In this document: positions 1 through 9,735 of the stretch, piece by piece
Layout: each line of letters opens with the position of its first letter
Position numbering within the stretch: the first letter of the stretch is position 1
From: Odiellus spinosus
Taxonomy: Eukaryota > Arthropoda > Arachnida > Opiliones > Phalangiidae
Assembly (NCBI GenBank): GCA_963920705.1
Contig: OY987233.1
Location: 6,314,001 to 6,378,000, forward strand
DNA: 64,000 bases
Reading direction: 5' to 3'
Made by a program: the position numbers and the translations under genes
The notes under the pieces: generated by a model
Database searches by the model: none
Told to the model about the DNA's origin: nothing
Seen by the model: only the letters and a program-made list of their open reading frames with translations

Positions 1-1556
1 GCCACGCAAACCGGTCGATTTTGACAATGACGTGGAGCCTTTAAACTTCAAAATCGAATTTCTGGAGGCGACATCGAGCGAGATGAAGTTCAGAAAAAGT
101 TAGTACATCGGTATTCATGTTTTAAAACTATTAATCATTTCACGTAGATTACGATTCAACAGGTAAAGACGTTAAGCAAATCCTGCACGCCAGATTCAAA
201 TTCGTTCGGTCCCTAGCGGCGGCTCTGGTCAACGATTACATTCCAAGTTTCCTGATCGTCTCCTTGTCTATGGTTTCCTTCTGGTTGGACGTCAGCGCCG
301 TTCCTGGGAGAGTAACCCTGGGTGTAACGGCTTTGCTAACTCTCTCAACGGCCATCGTACACATTCGTAGCTCACTGCCCACCCTGGATTATATGACGGC
401 CATGGATATTTGGTTACTTGTCTGCATGATGATGGTTTTCTTATCACTTATTGAGTTTACTATGGCCCAAGCTTGGGAAAGGAGGATGGCTAGAGCGAAT
501 GTAAGCGGAATTAAAAAACTAAATTGCCCCATTTTTGCAGTTAGAGAACGATTATGAAAGCCAGGTTTTGTTATTCATCTGATCCAATAGTTTATAGTTC
601 TAGAGCATGATTACTTCTACCCGTATAGAAACATCTTCTTTAAGACTTAAGTGATATAGCCAACCAATAAAAATTCATTGCGATGAGGTTATCTTTCCCC
701 GGGGAATATCTCGAGTCTGAAAGCTCGCCGGTAGACACGAACTATTTTGTATCAGTTTTTTTCTCCGGTGAATAGTCAAGCTTAGGTTATGGAAAGAGTC
801 TTAAGAACCAATTCACAGAGGCCGTTCTATTACTTAGTTACAGTGTCGAAAGATAATCATTAAAAACAGTATAGACAAAAGTCTATCATTTATCCCATAA
901 GTAAACAACGACATGTAGGCAAAGGTTCAGTTTTACGTCATAGTCCATCACTTAAAAAAAGCCAAAATGTCTAGCTCTTGTGGTTTGGACTCTTCCTCGA
1001 TATTTTGAGTCGGGAGAGAGGGACGGAATTTAGGCGGGCCGCGCTTGGCTATATTGTCTTCCCTCCCAACTCTTGAATTTCTCCGCAGAGTGTCGCTTCC
1101 TCCGATCACTATTTACACCGACTGTGGCCGCTAGAGTGTCTCGAATCAGAATCTGTCGGTACATTTACCCGAACCTTTGCTGATAGTATTAAGCTACGGG
1201 GCGTTGTTTACTTTTATGGAATAAAGTGATAGGCTTTTGGTATAACTTATGTTTTGTTATTTTAATTCGGCAAACAGCAGTCGAATGGATCTGCAGGACG
1301 TACTAATCTTGTGTCTAACGAGAAGAATTACAACCAAAGTTGGGATGTCAAAAAGCATGTTAAATTGTTCGAACCTAGTGTTATTTCCATGGAAAGAAAA
1401 AGAAGTTTTATGTTTCAACAAATGAAACCTCAAGTAATTTTAATCAAAGAGGATAATGCCTTGGATAGATATTCCCGAATTATGTTTCCATTAATGATGC
1501 TCACTTTTACTACCATCTATTGGGTTTACTTTTATAATAAAGCTTACAATTATTAA
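1..1556 (+). CDS. Cys-loop ligand-gated ion channel subunit, anion-type, 3' part (TM1-TM4)
   Basis: Partial gene entering from the left edge. Exons: 1-98 (frame from base 2), 148-500 and 1281-1556, with stop TAA at 1554-1556. Phases agree at both joins and the first intron is only 49 nt. The product is a membrane subunit of a pentameric neurotransmitter-gated channel. TM1 follows the YIPSFLIVSLSMVSFWLD motif; TM2 is RVTLGVTALLTLSTA with the conserved 9' leucine and the trailing RSSLP; TM3 is DIWLLVCMMMVFLSLIEF; a variable cytoplasmic loop follows; TM4 is YSRIMFPLMMLTFTTIYW close to the C-terminus. The layout and the proline-arginine filter fit chloride channels (GABA, glycine, glutamate or histamine-gated types) rather than acetylcholine channels. 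The extracellular ligand domain lies outside the window, so the ligand cannot be named. Oddity: the filter reads P-G-R instead of the usual P-A-R. Intron 2 holds a family A MITE. Confidence 0.9.
876..1239. mobile_element. Family A MITE copy 1 (7-bp TSD type)
   Basis: Terminal inverted repeats begin CAAAAGTCTATCA and end in CTTTTG. The core contains the family-specific GGCGGGCCGCGCTTGG block. Flanks GTATAGA and GTATAAC match at 5 of 7 positions. It lies in the last intron of the Cys-loop channel gene. Confidence 0.85.
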
Positions 1557-1929
1557 AGATAAATGATTAAATGTAATAATTTAAATATCATTACTTGAAT
1601 TTCCCCAATTTTTAAACAAAAACTCTGAAAAAAAGTTTTATCAAAATTCTAGTCTCACGAAAATTTCCCAAAAATTCAAAAATACCCAAAACTCTGTAGG
1701 TTCTAAAATATTCAATAAAATATACTTCCTTCTCTTACGTAATTATAAATCTTGTTCAAAATAAATTTAGATTGTTCCCAAGTATATATTGATTGCAAAA
1801 TATTAAAGAAAAAGGTTTGTGAACAAAAGAATTGAAACAAAACTACTCAATTACCATTCCAATCGATCTTAAAATATTTACCTATGCTAAGCATTACCAG
1901 AAGTCTATAATATAAGAAGTGAATTTCAA

Positions 1930-2045
1930 CTCATTATTACCTATACCTATGTATGGGAATAAGGCCGCATGGGTGATTCCGAAAATAAATTCAAAAGCTG
2001 TTCCATTTTTAGCTCCAAGTTTCCCTTTAAAATTTGGCAAGGCCC
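1930..2045. repeat. Family E foldback fragment
   Basis: Matches the terminal part of the family E elements at 2399-2886 and 24071-24352 (GATTCCGAAAATAAATTC, then the TTTAGCTCCAAGTTTCCC end, then TTTAA). The rest of 1557-2398 shows no gene; it is AT-rich non-coding sequence. Confidence 0.65.
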
Positions 2046-2398
2046 GAATCGAGCAAGAAATTGTGTCTACTAATATGTGTACTACTTTAATATCTGCATT
2101 GTTTGCATAATATAAATTCACTTTTCACGTTTCTGACATTATCGATGAACAAGCTCAGAATGTTTTGGCTTCGTCTAGACTACAGCTACAAGAGTAACAT
2201 TAAAACCAGCAGTAAAAATATAATAAACTTCATGGTTTCTTATTACGCAGTTATTTTATTGACTGTTAAGAACTAGGCGCCTTTGGATTGAAACTTAGTT
2301 ACATTTATATCAGAAAAAATGAGTCTAAACATTTTACCTAATAATTCTGACGCGAAAAATCGCATTTCAAGTTCATGAAAATATCGTGAGAGGCTCAA

Positions 2399-2886
2399 TT
2401 GAAAGGTAAACTTGGAGCTTAAACAACTTTTGAATTTATTTTCGGAATCACCATGCCATTAAACGTATTTGATAATAATTTCACAATTTTTAGGCACGTT
2501 TTTGGTGTTTAAATTAATTTCTAAAGTTTGGTAAAATTTCTATAAAAGTAGATATAAATTTGGGCCAATCAGATTATTTCAGCCTTCAACTGTTCTTGTA
2601 ATGTCCCAACATTAAACGAATAGGTTAGCGTTTGATGGCCAAGGTCATAGGCATCAGACACCGGCCTATTATTTTAATATTAGGACATTACAAGCACTGT
2701 AGAAGGCTGAAATAATATGATTGGTTCGAATTCATACTTACTTTTATTCAAATTTTACCAACTTTAGAAATTAATTTAAACATCAAAAACGTGTCTAAAA
2801 ATTATTAAAAAATTCCCAAATAGGTTTTTTGGCGTGGAGATTCAGAAAATAAATTCAAAGCTGTTTCATTTTTAGCTTAAAGTTAA
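2399..2886. mobile_element. Family E foldback element, copy 1
   Basis: Two long arms are inverted around about 2630-2660. The left arm reads AAACTTGGAGCTTAAACA..., then CAGCCTTCAACTGTTCTTGT and AATAGGTTAGCGTTTGATGG; the right arm returns the same words in reverse complement. It resembles 10843-11243, where the ends carry TTAA. There is no coding capacity. Confidence 0.75.
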
Positions 2887-3230
2887 AATTTAAGTTTTAA
2901 GTTACCGATACATTTAGAAATTTATTAAAATAATTTGAGATTGTGATTATTACGAAAAAGGAGGAGCTTTTGAGTGTAGTAGTTTCTTTTCAACCCCTAC
3001 ATCAATTATGTGGTAGCCTAAAATGAATTTCTAAGGTGTAAGTTAGTTTTTCTCCTCGCTCTAGTAATTTAAATCAATATATAGCAACGTAAACGCTCGC
3101 GTTTGCAGCGATTTAAGTTTAGTCTGAATGGGCGCGATTTCATATAAGACTCAATTATTGTTATACTCCATGCAAATTCAAAGAATTAACGAATTATAAA
3201 ATATTATATTGGTTGAAGGAAGCGTCAACA

Positions 3231-6200
3231 ATGAGAGCAACATATATTACGGTAAGAAAACACTATGGATTTTATAGAGCTCGGAATCGGATATCCATTA
3301 TCCTCTGTTATTCGTATATTTTCAGAGATTTTATTTTCGGATAAATTGTTTCGTAACTAAAAAATGAAATTTATATATTCGTATAATTGTTAAATGTATA
3401 AGGTTTACCCAAAGATAAGCGTTTGGCGCTTTATCTACGAACAAATTACTCATTTTCAAACGTATAACGATGGATAAGAAAATTCACGTTTCCAGAATTA
3501 GTCTAAAATATAAGAAAAATATTTCAAATTCACTTTTAATTCGAAGAATATAAATAAAACAACGAAACTAAGATTTTAAATCATCTTTTGATTCGTTATT
3601 TTTCACGAAAATAAATTTTGAATTTTTTTGTTCGAACGTATAACGCGGATAATATTCTAAGATAAGGCCATTTTTGGATAAAAACGGATTATGTTTTTTA
3701 CTTTATCTTTGAATAAGTTAAATCGAATGAAAAATCGTCTATTTATTATCAAACAGATAATATACAACAGAATTTAGTAGATTTTATCCAATTAATAAAA
3801 ATGATACGAATTCCGTGCTCCAGGGCTTTAATTATTGATAATTTTATCATTAAGGTTGATCCATGGATTAATGAACGTCCGAAAGAGGAATGTACCGCTA
3901 AATTCGATTTTGATTGCACTCGAGGTGCGCTATTAAATGCGGCAGTGGATGTAGTAAAAAGCCTAAATGAAAGGTACTTGTTTAATTTTTAAATTGCAGC
4001 TTCTTTATTACTATTTATGAGTCCCTCAGTCCACTTGCTCTTGTTGCTATTAAAGGGAGAATGCAACCTAACAACAAGTGATTTTTTATCGATTCTTTAT
4101 AATTTAAATAGGCCTAATCCAACAGTAAAACATTTTTACAAACAAATATTAAACTAGAAATAAATTTAAAACTTACCTGGAGATCCTGAATTTCTTCAAA
4201 TTGATAGGTCACCTCTCTCTAATTGGCTTTATCCAAAATTTAAGGCGCGAGCTCGTTTTTAGGGCCTTTGCTCATTGGTGGCTCACTCATCAATGCGAAG
4301 AAATTCAGGATCTTCATGAATCCAGCTAAAACTATTTTTCCGGGTAAGTTTTAAATTTATTTCTTGTTTGTAATTTTTTTTAACATATTTAAACAATAAG
4401 GAATCGATAAAAAAGAATCACTTGTTGTTAGATTGCATTCTCCCTTTAAGACTAAGACTTGTTCGTGTCTAAAAATATTCGAAATATGCCTCTGAAAAGA
4501 TTTAGATTTTGGCATTCAATTAAAAGCAAAACCTCCGATAAATCTAGACTGTACTTTTAGCTTCATAAAGTATTGTACGCACGATTGAAAGAATGTGCCG
4601 AGGGTACAGGGGCGTCTTTTGATTGGTCGGAAGTTCTTCCTTTCAATTGAACACCCAAATCATCTTACAGCTTAGACACTTTCAGAATCAATAAGGAAAC
4701 GAGTAAATTAATTTAGTAAATATTTCAAGCATGTCATACGTTCCGGTTCCTAAAGAAAAACGTAAATTGGGTCCTGGTGTTCAAAATAAAGTTACTAAAA
4801 TATGGAATGGTTTGATCGGAATGGTTAGAAGAAACGTAAGACTGTTTAAATTATATTTTTTTTTAGAAAATTGCGCATGATATTTAATCTATCGACAAAA
4901 GTCTATTACTTTATTCCATAAAAGTAAACAACGCTGCGTATTTTAATACTAATAGCTAAGGTCCAGGTTAATGTACCGGCAGATTCTGATTCGAGACACT
5001 AACGGTCGCACTCGGTGTAAATAGTGAACGGAGGAAGCGTCACTCTTTGGAGAAATTCTGGAGTTAGGAGGGAAGACAATATGCCAAGCGCGGCCCGCCT
5101 AAATTCCGTCCCTCTCGCCCCACTCACAAATATCGAGAAAGAGTCCAAACCAATCGATGCAGATAGGGGTGATGTTTGTTTTGGCTATTTTCAAATGATC
5201 TATGAAGTAAAACTGGACCTTTGCTGATATTATTAAGCTACGGGGCGTTGTTTACTTTTATGGAATAAAGTGATAGATTTTTGATACTACTTATAATCAT
5301 TATATTCTTATTTCTGTCCAATTTTGGGTTTGATTGAAAAAATTAGTATAAACAAAAATAAACAAAATAACAAAGTTTAGGATCAGACCTGTTCATTGAT
5401 TCCTAGCTCTGCCTGCAGAAAACACCTTTTTAAAGACACGTAACTCTCTCCGCACCCGCAGACATGAACTATTTAGATACCATTGCGATTTTAGTTTGGG
5501 GAATAGGCAAGGAATTTTACGAAACTTGTTTTACCTCACTATACGCCTCGATAACCCTGTTCTAAACTTTCCGTTCTTTATTTTTAATATAAATGCATTA
5601 ATATTAATACGAAGGCAAACAATTTTATCTATACATAGTTTTCACTAAAGGGGGTAAGTGCCGTTCCCCCATGTTGCCAACCACTTGTGAGTGCAGAGGG
5701 AAAGGCTAGAGTTCAGTTTTGAAACTGATCTGTTCTGAACTGCACTCACAAGCTCCTGGCAACCTGGGAATGAAAGCAAAGCTGGGTAAGAGGGGTGGAA
5801 TTTTCTTTTGCCCCTTTACTGAAAACTATGTATATCAATAATATCTTTGCATCATCGTACGTGTGTTAATAGGAAGTGGATGTCGCGATATTTCCATTTG
5901 GAATAACCGAAGACAGGAACGAGGCTCTTCTGTTGCCTCACCCTTTTTCCGCCTTGGAAACCAGAATATTTTCCAAGTACAATAAGAGAGACGCTGGATC
6001 CAACTTACAAATGCTTTTCAATTTCCAATTACAAGTAAGATAAACTAAAGTCTTTCACTTAATCCATAAAAGTAAAAAGTCCCGTAGCTTAATACCATCA
6101 GTAAAGGTCCTTTATATTAGATTAACCAAATGTAGATGAAACCCTCCTTTGAAGTCTACTACTCTAATGCTCGATATAGCGCTCCTCTCTGTATGGGTAA

Positions 6201-9054
6201 AATTCCCAATTTTACGAGATCGGAGGGGTCCTACTTCATACCCCCTGTCTACGAAAAATTGGAAATTCTCTCTCTCTCCACAAACGACGACGATTTTTTA
6301 CGAACTCCAAGGCTGCTAGAGATATTCGCTCGACGAACTTCAGCTCCAAAAATATCTACCGTTAGGAGGCGTACGAATCGCGCTTTTGAAACTAACCCAT
6401 ACAGAGAGGGGTAGACAAGACCAGGGAGTAATAGACTTCAAAGGAGGGTTTCATCGGCTTCTGGATAAACGAAACTTCTCTTCATACCATAAGATAACAG
6501 TCGAACGAATGGGATTTCCTTCGAATATCCACGCACATTATTTCTCGGACAAATTTTGTTTATATAATTTTTAACATTTCAGGTTTGGCTATTACTATTA
6601 TTTTACGGTGGGCTAATTGGAATTGTACTATGGATTTTGGAGAAACCGAGATTTAAAAGTACCCAAATCGGCTCCTGGTTCGATTTTGCTCAACGAAATG
6701 TAAATGATTACTTGTTGCTTCTATTTGGAACAATGTTTAAGCAAGGTAATTTATATTTAAACATTATTGCTCGTAGTTAGGATTAATAATAATAATTAGT
6801 GAAGCTTACTGTGAGATTCGAATACGATTAAAGCCTCGTAGACACAAAAGAAACTCTTGTTAACTAAGTAAAAGCCCTTTTAAAAAATAAAAAAAAAAAA
6901 AAAAAAAAAATCACGGAACATTTCTAGAACATTCCAGACGTTTCTAAAACTTTCAAGCACTTTCCAGAATTTTCTAGACCTCTTCGGACTCTTATGGGGG
7001 AGAGAGGGGGTGAAAAAGTTACGGACGGACGTACGGACACTAGACTTTATTACGTTTTGATCACGATAAAGAACAAAATTACGTAATATATCGGAAAAAT
7101 GAAATCTATATATTTTTGTCATTTACATTTTGAAGTTTCTTAAAGGAAAGCGTCTACCCAAAGATTTAAAATTTTGAATATGGTTTAATCAAGAATCCAT
7201 TCAGGTTCCATAAGAATATGGGAGGGCCGCGATTCAATAACCATCCTCCCAAACTTTTTAGCAAAAGTTCGTCCGCTTCGAATCGATTTTTCAAGTAAAT
7301 CGTTCCTGACATCTATTATTAACCCGCGCGACTAACGACCTTGACATAATATTTTGGGCAATAAAAATGGAGCCGACCGAAAAAAGATCTAAGCGTACAA
7401 ATGTAATTGGGAAAATTGCAGACGATCTTTTGTTACAAAGTTTGGGAGGATGGTACCAGAGGCTAAAGCTATGCTCCCATATTCTTATGGAACCTGAATG
7501 GATTCTTGGTTTAATTAACAGGAATTGAAATACCGTTGAAACAAGTTGCATCAAAACTCATCGTTGGATTTTGGATATTCGGTGTTATGATTTTAATGAA
7601 CTTATTAGCCAGTTTCGAAAAAGCTTCGTTATTAGATGGAGTTGAAAATATCGACAACTTAAATCAAATAGTAAAGCGACCAGGTCTAGCCCTAACAGCG
7701 CTAAATAATTCAATTTTTACGGAGTATTTTGAGGTAAAACATAATTGCTTTCGCAACAGAATCGTACTTTGACCCTTCATAATAATTAGATAATCTTTGA
7801 AACACCAAAAATCGATTACTTTATTCCATAAAAGTAAACAACGCCCCGTAGCTTAATACTATCAACAAACGTCCAGTTTTACGTCATAACCCATCACTTA
7901 AAAATAGTCAAAAAAGTCATCACCCCTGTCTGGCTCGAGTGGTTTGAACTCTTCCTCGATATTTTGAGTTGGAATAGAGAGACGGAATTTAGGCGGGCCG
8001 CGCTTGGTTATATTGTCTTTCCCCAATATTTACCTCGACCTTTGCTGACAGTAGGCTACGGGGCGTACTTGTTTACTTTTATGGAATAAAGTGATAGACT
8101 TTTGGTAAAACCTATTTTTCCCGCAGATATCAAAGTCGACAGATCTCCAAATATTGTACAAGAGATCTCGTGCTCAGGATTCGTTCTTAGGCATGATGGA
8201 ATTACTCAAAATGGAAACTTGGGCAAAAATAGCGAGAGGCGAAAGGGTTTTGTTTCACGAAGAGGTTCTATCTTTGTACAAGATCGAATTCTGGTGCAAT
8301 AAAGGATTGCGTTCGAAGTTCTACGTTTCCAAAAATAAATTTTTTAAACAGCCAATCACGATAGGATTCAATCAGAAATATAAACCACGAACTCGAGCGC
8401 TTAATACGAGGTACATTAACCTTTTAAATTATTATCTGGATAATATCTTGTCTATAAAGTCAAAATTATTGGACTTCATACGACATTTCAAGGAAATACG
8501 GGACTAGTTTTAAAATATAGGATTTTATAGGAATATATAGGGCTGCCTGCGCGCGATTTCTCTATCAGGAATTGTATCTATCTTGCGCAGTAGCGTGTAA
8601 ATTTTAGCAATCCCCAGGGACAGATAGTTTACCGAAATCTGTACATTTTGATGTATTAAGAAGATCCATTTAAGACTAATGTAATTCTATTTAATTCCGT
8701 AGAATATTGAAATTAGCCGACTCTGGACTAATGGACTATTGGATACGTGTATCTTTGAGGACTACACACGACACGTGCGTGTGCGACAAATATAACTGTA
8801 ACGAAAATTCCGCGCAACATAATCTAGAAAATTTCAAAGGAGTTCTGATGATGATGCTAGTTGGCAATACGTTGGCTGGCGTCGCCTGTTTCTTTGAATT
8901 TAACATACATTTCAAACGCAAATCAAAGAAAAGAAAATTAACAAATGAATCATTAAGAAATATGAAGAGGAGGAAACGTTGTTTCGCTAAACGTGCATCC
9001 GAAATACGGAAATATATAAGAAACAAAAGATGTTTGAACAAAACCTTCCCTTAA
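3231..9054 (+). CDS. Ionotropic receptor (divergent iGluR family), IR-1
   Basis: Eight exons: 3231-3251, 3855-3973, 4730-4835, 5873-6034, 6583-6745, 7522-7733, 8127-8410, 8703-9054. All joins are GT-AG and in phase, giving about 472 aa. Order of domains: ligand-binding lobe S1 (starts MRATYITVDPWIN; IWNGLIGMVRRN; FPFGITEDRNE), TM1 (VWLLLLFYGGLIGIVLWILE), pore loop ending FGTMFKQG, TM2 (GFWIFGVMILMNLLASF), lobe S2, then NTRILKLADSGLMDYW and TM3 (GVLMMMLVGNTLAGVACFF). There is no amino-terminal domain, as usual for IRs. The S1 arginine that in iGluRs holds the ligand carboxylate appears kept (ITEDR). The SYTANLAAF motif is degenerate but keeps N-L-x-A-x-F. Expected role: plasma-membrane ligand-gated cation channel of sensory cells; ligand unknown. 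After TM3 comes an unusual, very basic tail of about 45 residues. The tiny first exon is inferred from phase, S1 fit and the short ancestral intron. Most introns carry transposons. Confidence 0.9.
3275..3822. mobile_element. hAT-type MITE, copy T1, in IR-1 intron 1
   Basis: Starts TAGAGCTCGGAATCGG and ends in the degraded inverse CCGTGCTCCA. Flanking octamers GGATTTTA and GGGCTTTA match at 6 of 8 positions, consistent with an old 8-bp target duplication. The 5'-TAGAG end fits the hAT terminal consensus YARNG. It sits 23 bp after exon 1 and 32 bp before exon 2 of IR-1, so the intron was about 47 nt before insertion. Confidence 0.8.
4050..4449. mobile_element. Family D TTAA foldback MITE, copy 1
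   Basis: TTAAAGGGAGAATGCAACC at the left is mirrored by GCATTCTCCCTTTAA at the right. The arms are inverted over most of their length (AATAGGCCTAATCCA; TTTAAAACTTACC; GAATTTCTTC). TTAA at both ends suggests a TTAA target duplication, as in piggyBac-like or Kolobok-like elements. It lies in IR-1 intron 2. Confidence 0.85.
4896..5283. mobile_element. Family A MITE copy 2
   Basis: CAAAAGTCTATTACTTTATT at the left and GTGATAGATTTTTG at the right, with a full-length core including CAAGCGCGGCCCGCC. It lies in IR-1 intron 3. Confidence 0.85.
5634..5830. mobile_element. Small foldback MITE, CATAGTTTTCA ends
   Basis: Ends CATAGTTTTCACTAAAGGGG and CCCCTTTACTGAAAACTATG are inverted repeats with one mismatch. 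Inside, GTTGCCA...CTTGTGAGTGCAG is mirrored by CTGCACTCACAAG...TGGCAAC. It lies in IR-1 intron 3. I could not confirm a target duplication. Confidence 0.7.
6046..6110. repeat. Family A terminal fragment
   Basis: Only the roughly 65-bp family A end is present (AAAGTCTTTCACTTAATCC to AGTAAAGGTCC); the rest is missing. It lies immediately downstream of IR-1 exon 4. Confidence 0.7.
6135..6455. mobile_element. MITE with 30-bp ends GATGAAACCCTCC
   Basis: GATGAAACCCTCCTTTGAAG begins the left end and its reverse complement closes the right end, with one mismatch in about 30 bp. The interior of about 260 bp is not a foldback. It is a single copy in this window, in IR-1 intron 4. Open frames across it are not conserved proteins. 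Confidence 0.75.
7040..7180. repeat. Family I fragment beside a poly-A tract
   Basis: Matches the 3' part of the family I repeat (AGAACAAAATTACGTAATAT, TTTTGAAGTTTCTTAA, AAAATTTTGAATATGG). A run of about 22 A residues at 6889-6910 lies shortly upstream, followed by a stretch rich in TTTCTAGA-like words. Confidence 0.55.
7190..7508. mobile_element. MITE M with 7-bp TSD GTTTAAT
   Basis: CAAGAATCCATTCAGGTTCC at the left and its reverse complement at the right. Exact 7-bp flanking duplication GTTTAAT at 7183-7189 and 7509-7515. It ends 13 bp before IR-1 exon 6, so it sits almost on the splice acceptor. Confidence 0.85.
7806..8104. mobile_element. Family A MITE copy 4
   Basis: Starts CAAAAATCGATTACTTTATT and ends GTGATAGACTTTTG; the core is shortened to about 300 bp. 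Flanks GAAACAC and GTAAAAC match at 5 of 7 positions. It occupies most of the intron before IR-1 exon 7 and ends 22 bp before it. Confidence 0.8.
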
Positions 9055-9059
9055 AGTAA

Positions 9060-9500
9060 AGATATCACGGATTATTATGAGCTCCAAATAGAAATTGAGT
9101 AGAATTTTCGGAAAGATCGTTAAAAAACGATTCAAAATATATATATACATATGTCATAGAACAAAATTACAGCGACAGTAAAAATACATATTTTATAATC
9201 GCAGTTTTCGAAATTTTTAAAATAAAAATATCCCGCAAAACTACGTCATCACTATGGTCGCGTGATTTCGCTATTGTATAGAGCTTCCTACAGTTGATTC
9301 TCGCGCGTTCTGGCACCAGTGATAAGGTCACTTTCGTGCGGTCTTTTTCGTAAAAGTACTTAATCCAGAAAGTTAACTACCTTTCGTACGAAAATTATCG
9401 TTAATTCGGTTCACATATCGGAAAAACAATTACCTATATATTTTTGACACATTCATTTTTAAGTTTCAACCCGCAGGTATAAAATTTAGAATATAATATT
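9060..9500. repeat. Family I dispersed repeat, copy 2
   Basis: Shares long stretches with 41830-42262 (same direction) and 15935-16395 (inverted), for example CATAGAACAAAATTACAG, TTGATTCTCGCGCGTT and GCGGTCTTTTTCGTAAAAGT. I see neither clear inverted ends nor coding. It lies between IR-1 and the RBM18-like gene. Confidence 0.7.
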
Positions 9501-9735
9501 ATCCTTCTAAAATCAGCCGTTAGATCGTTTAAATAATAATGTCAGGTTACGATATATGTGGGAGGCGTATTATACTATACCTTTATCACATATGCCGACG
9601 TGTATGACTTGTACCGTTAAAATTCAACTCTCAAACACTTTTGCCCCATTTCATACAAGTAGGCAATAGCGCACCTGTTAACTTGGATATATTCACGTAC
9701 CAAAGCGAGTTTAAAGCCAACCAACTTAAACTCTT

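Noticed and set aside
8736..9041. 101-aa minus-strand frame
   Set aside because: Shadow of the last IR-1 exon on the opposite strand.
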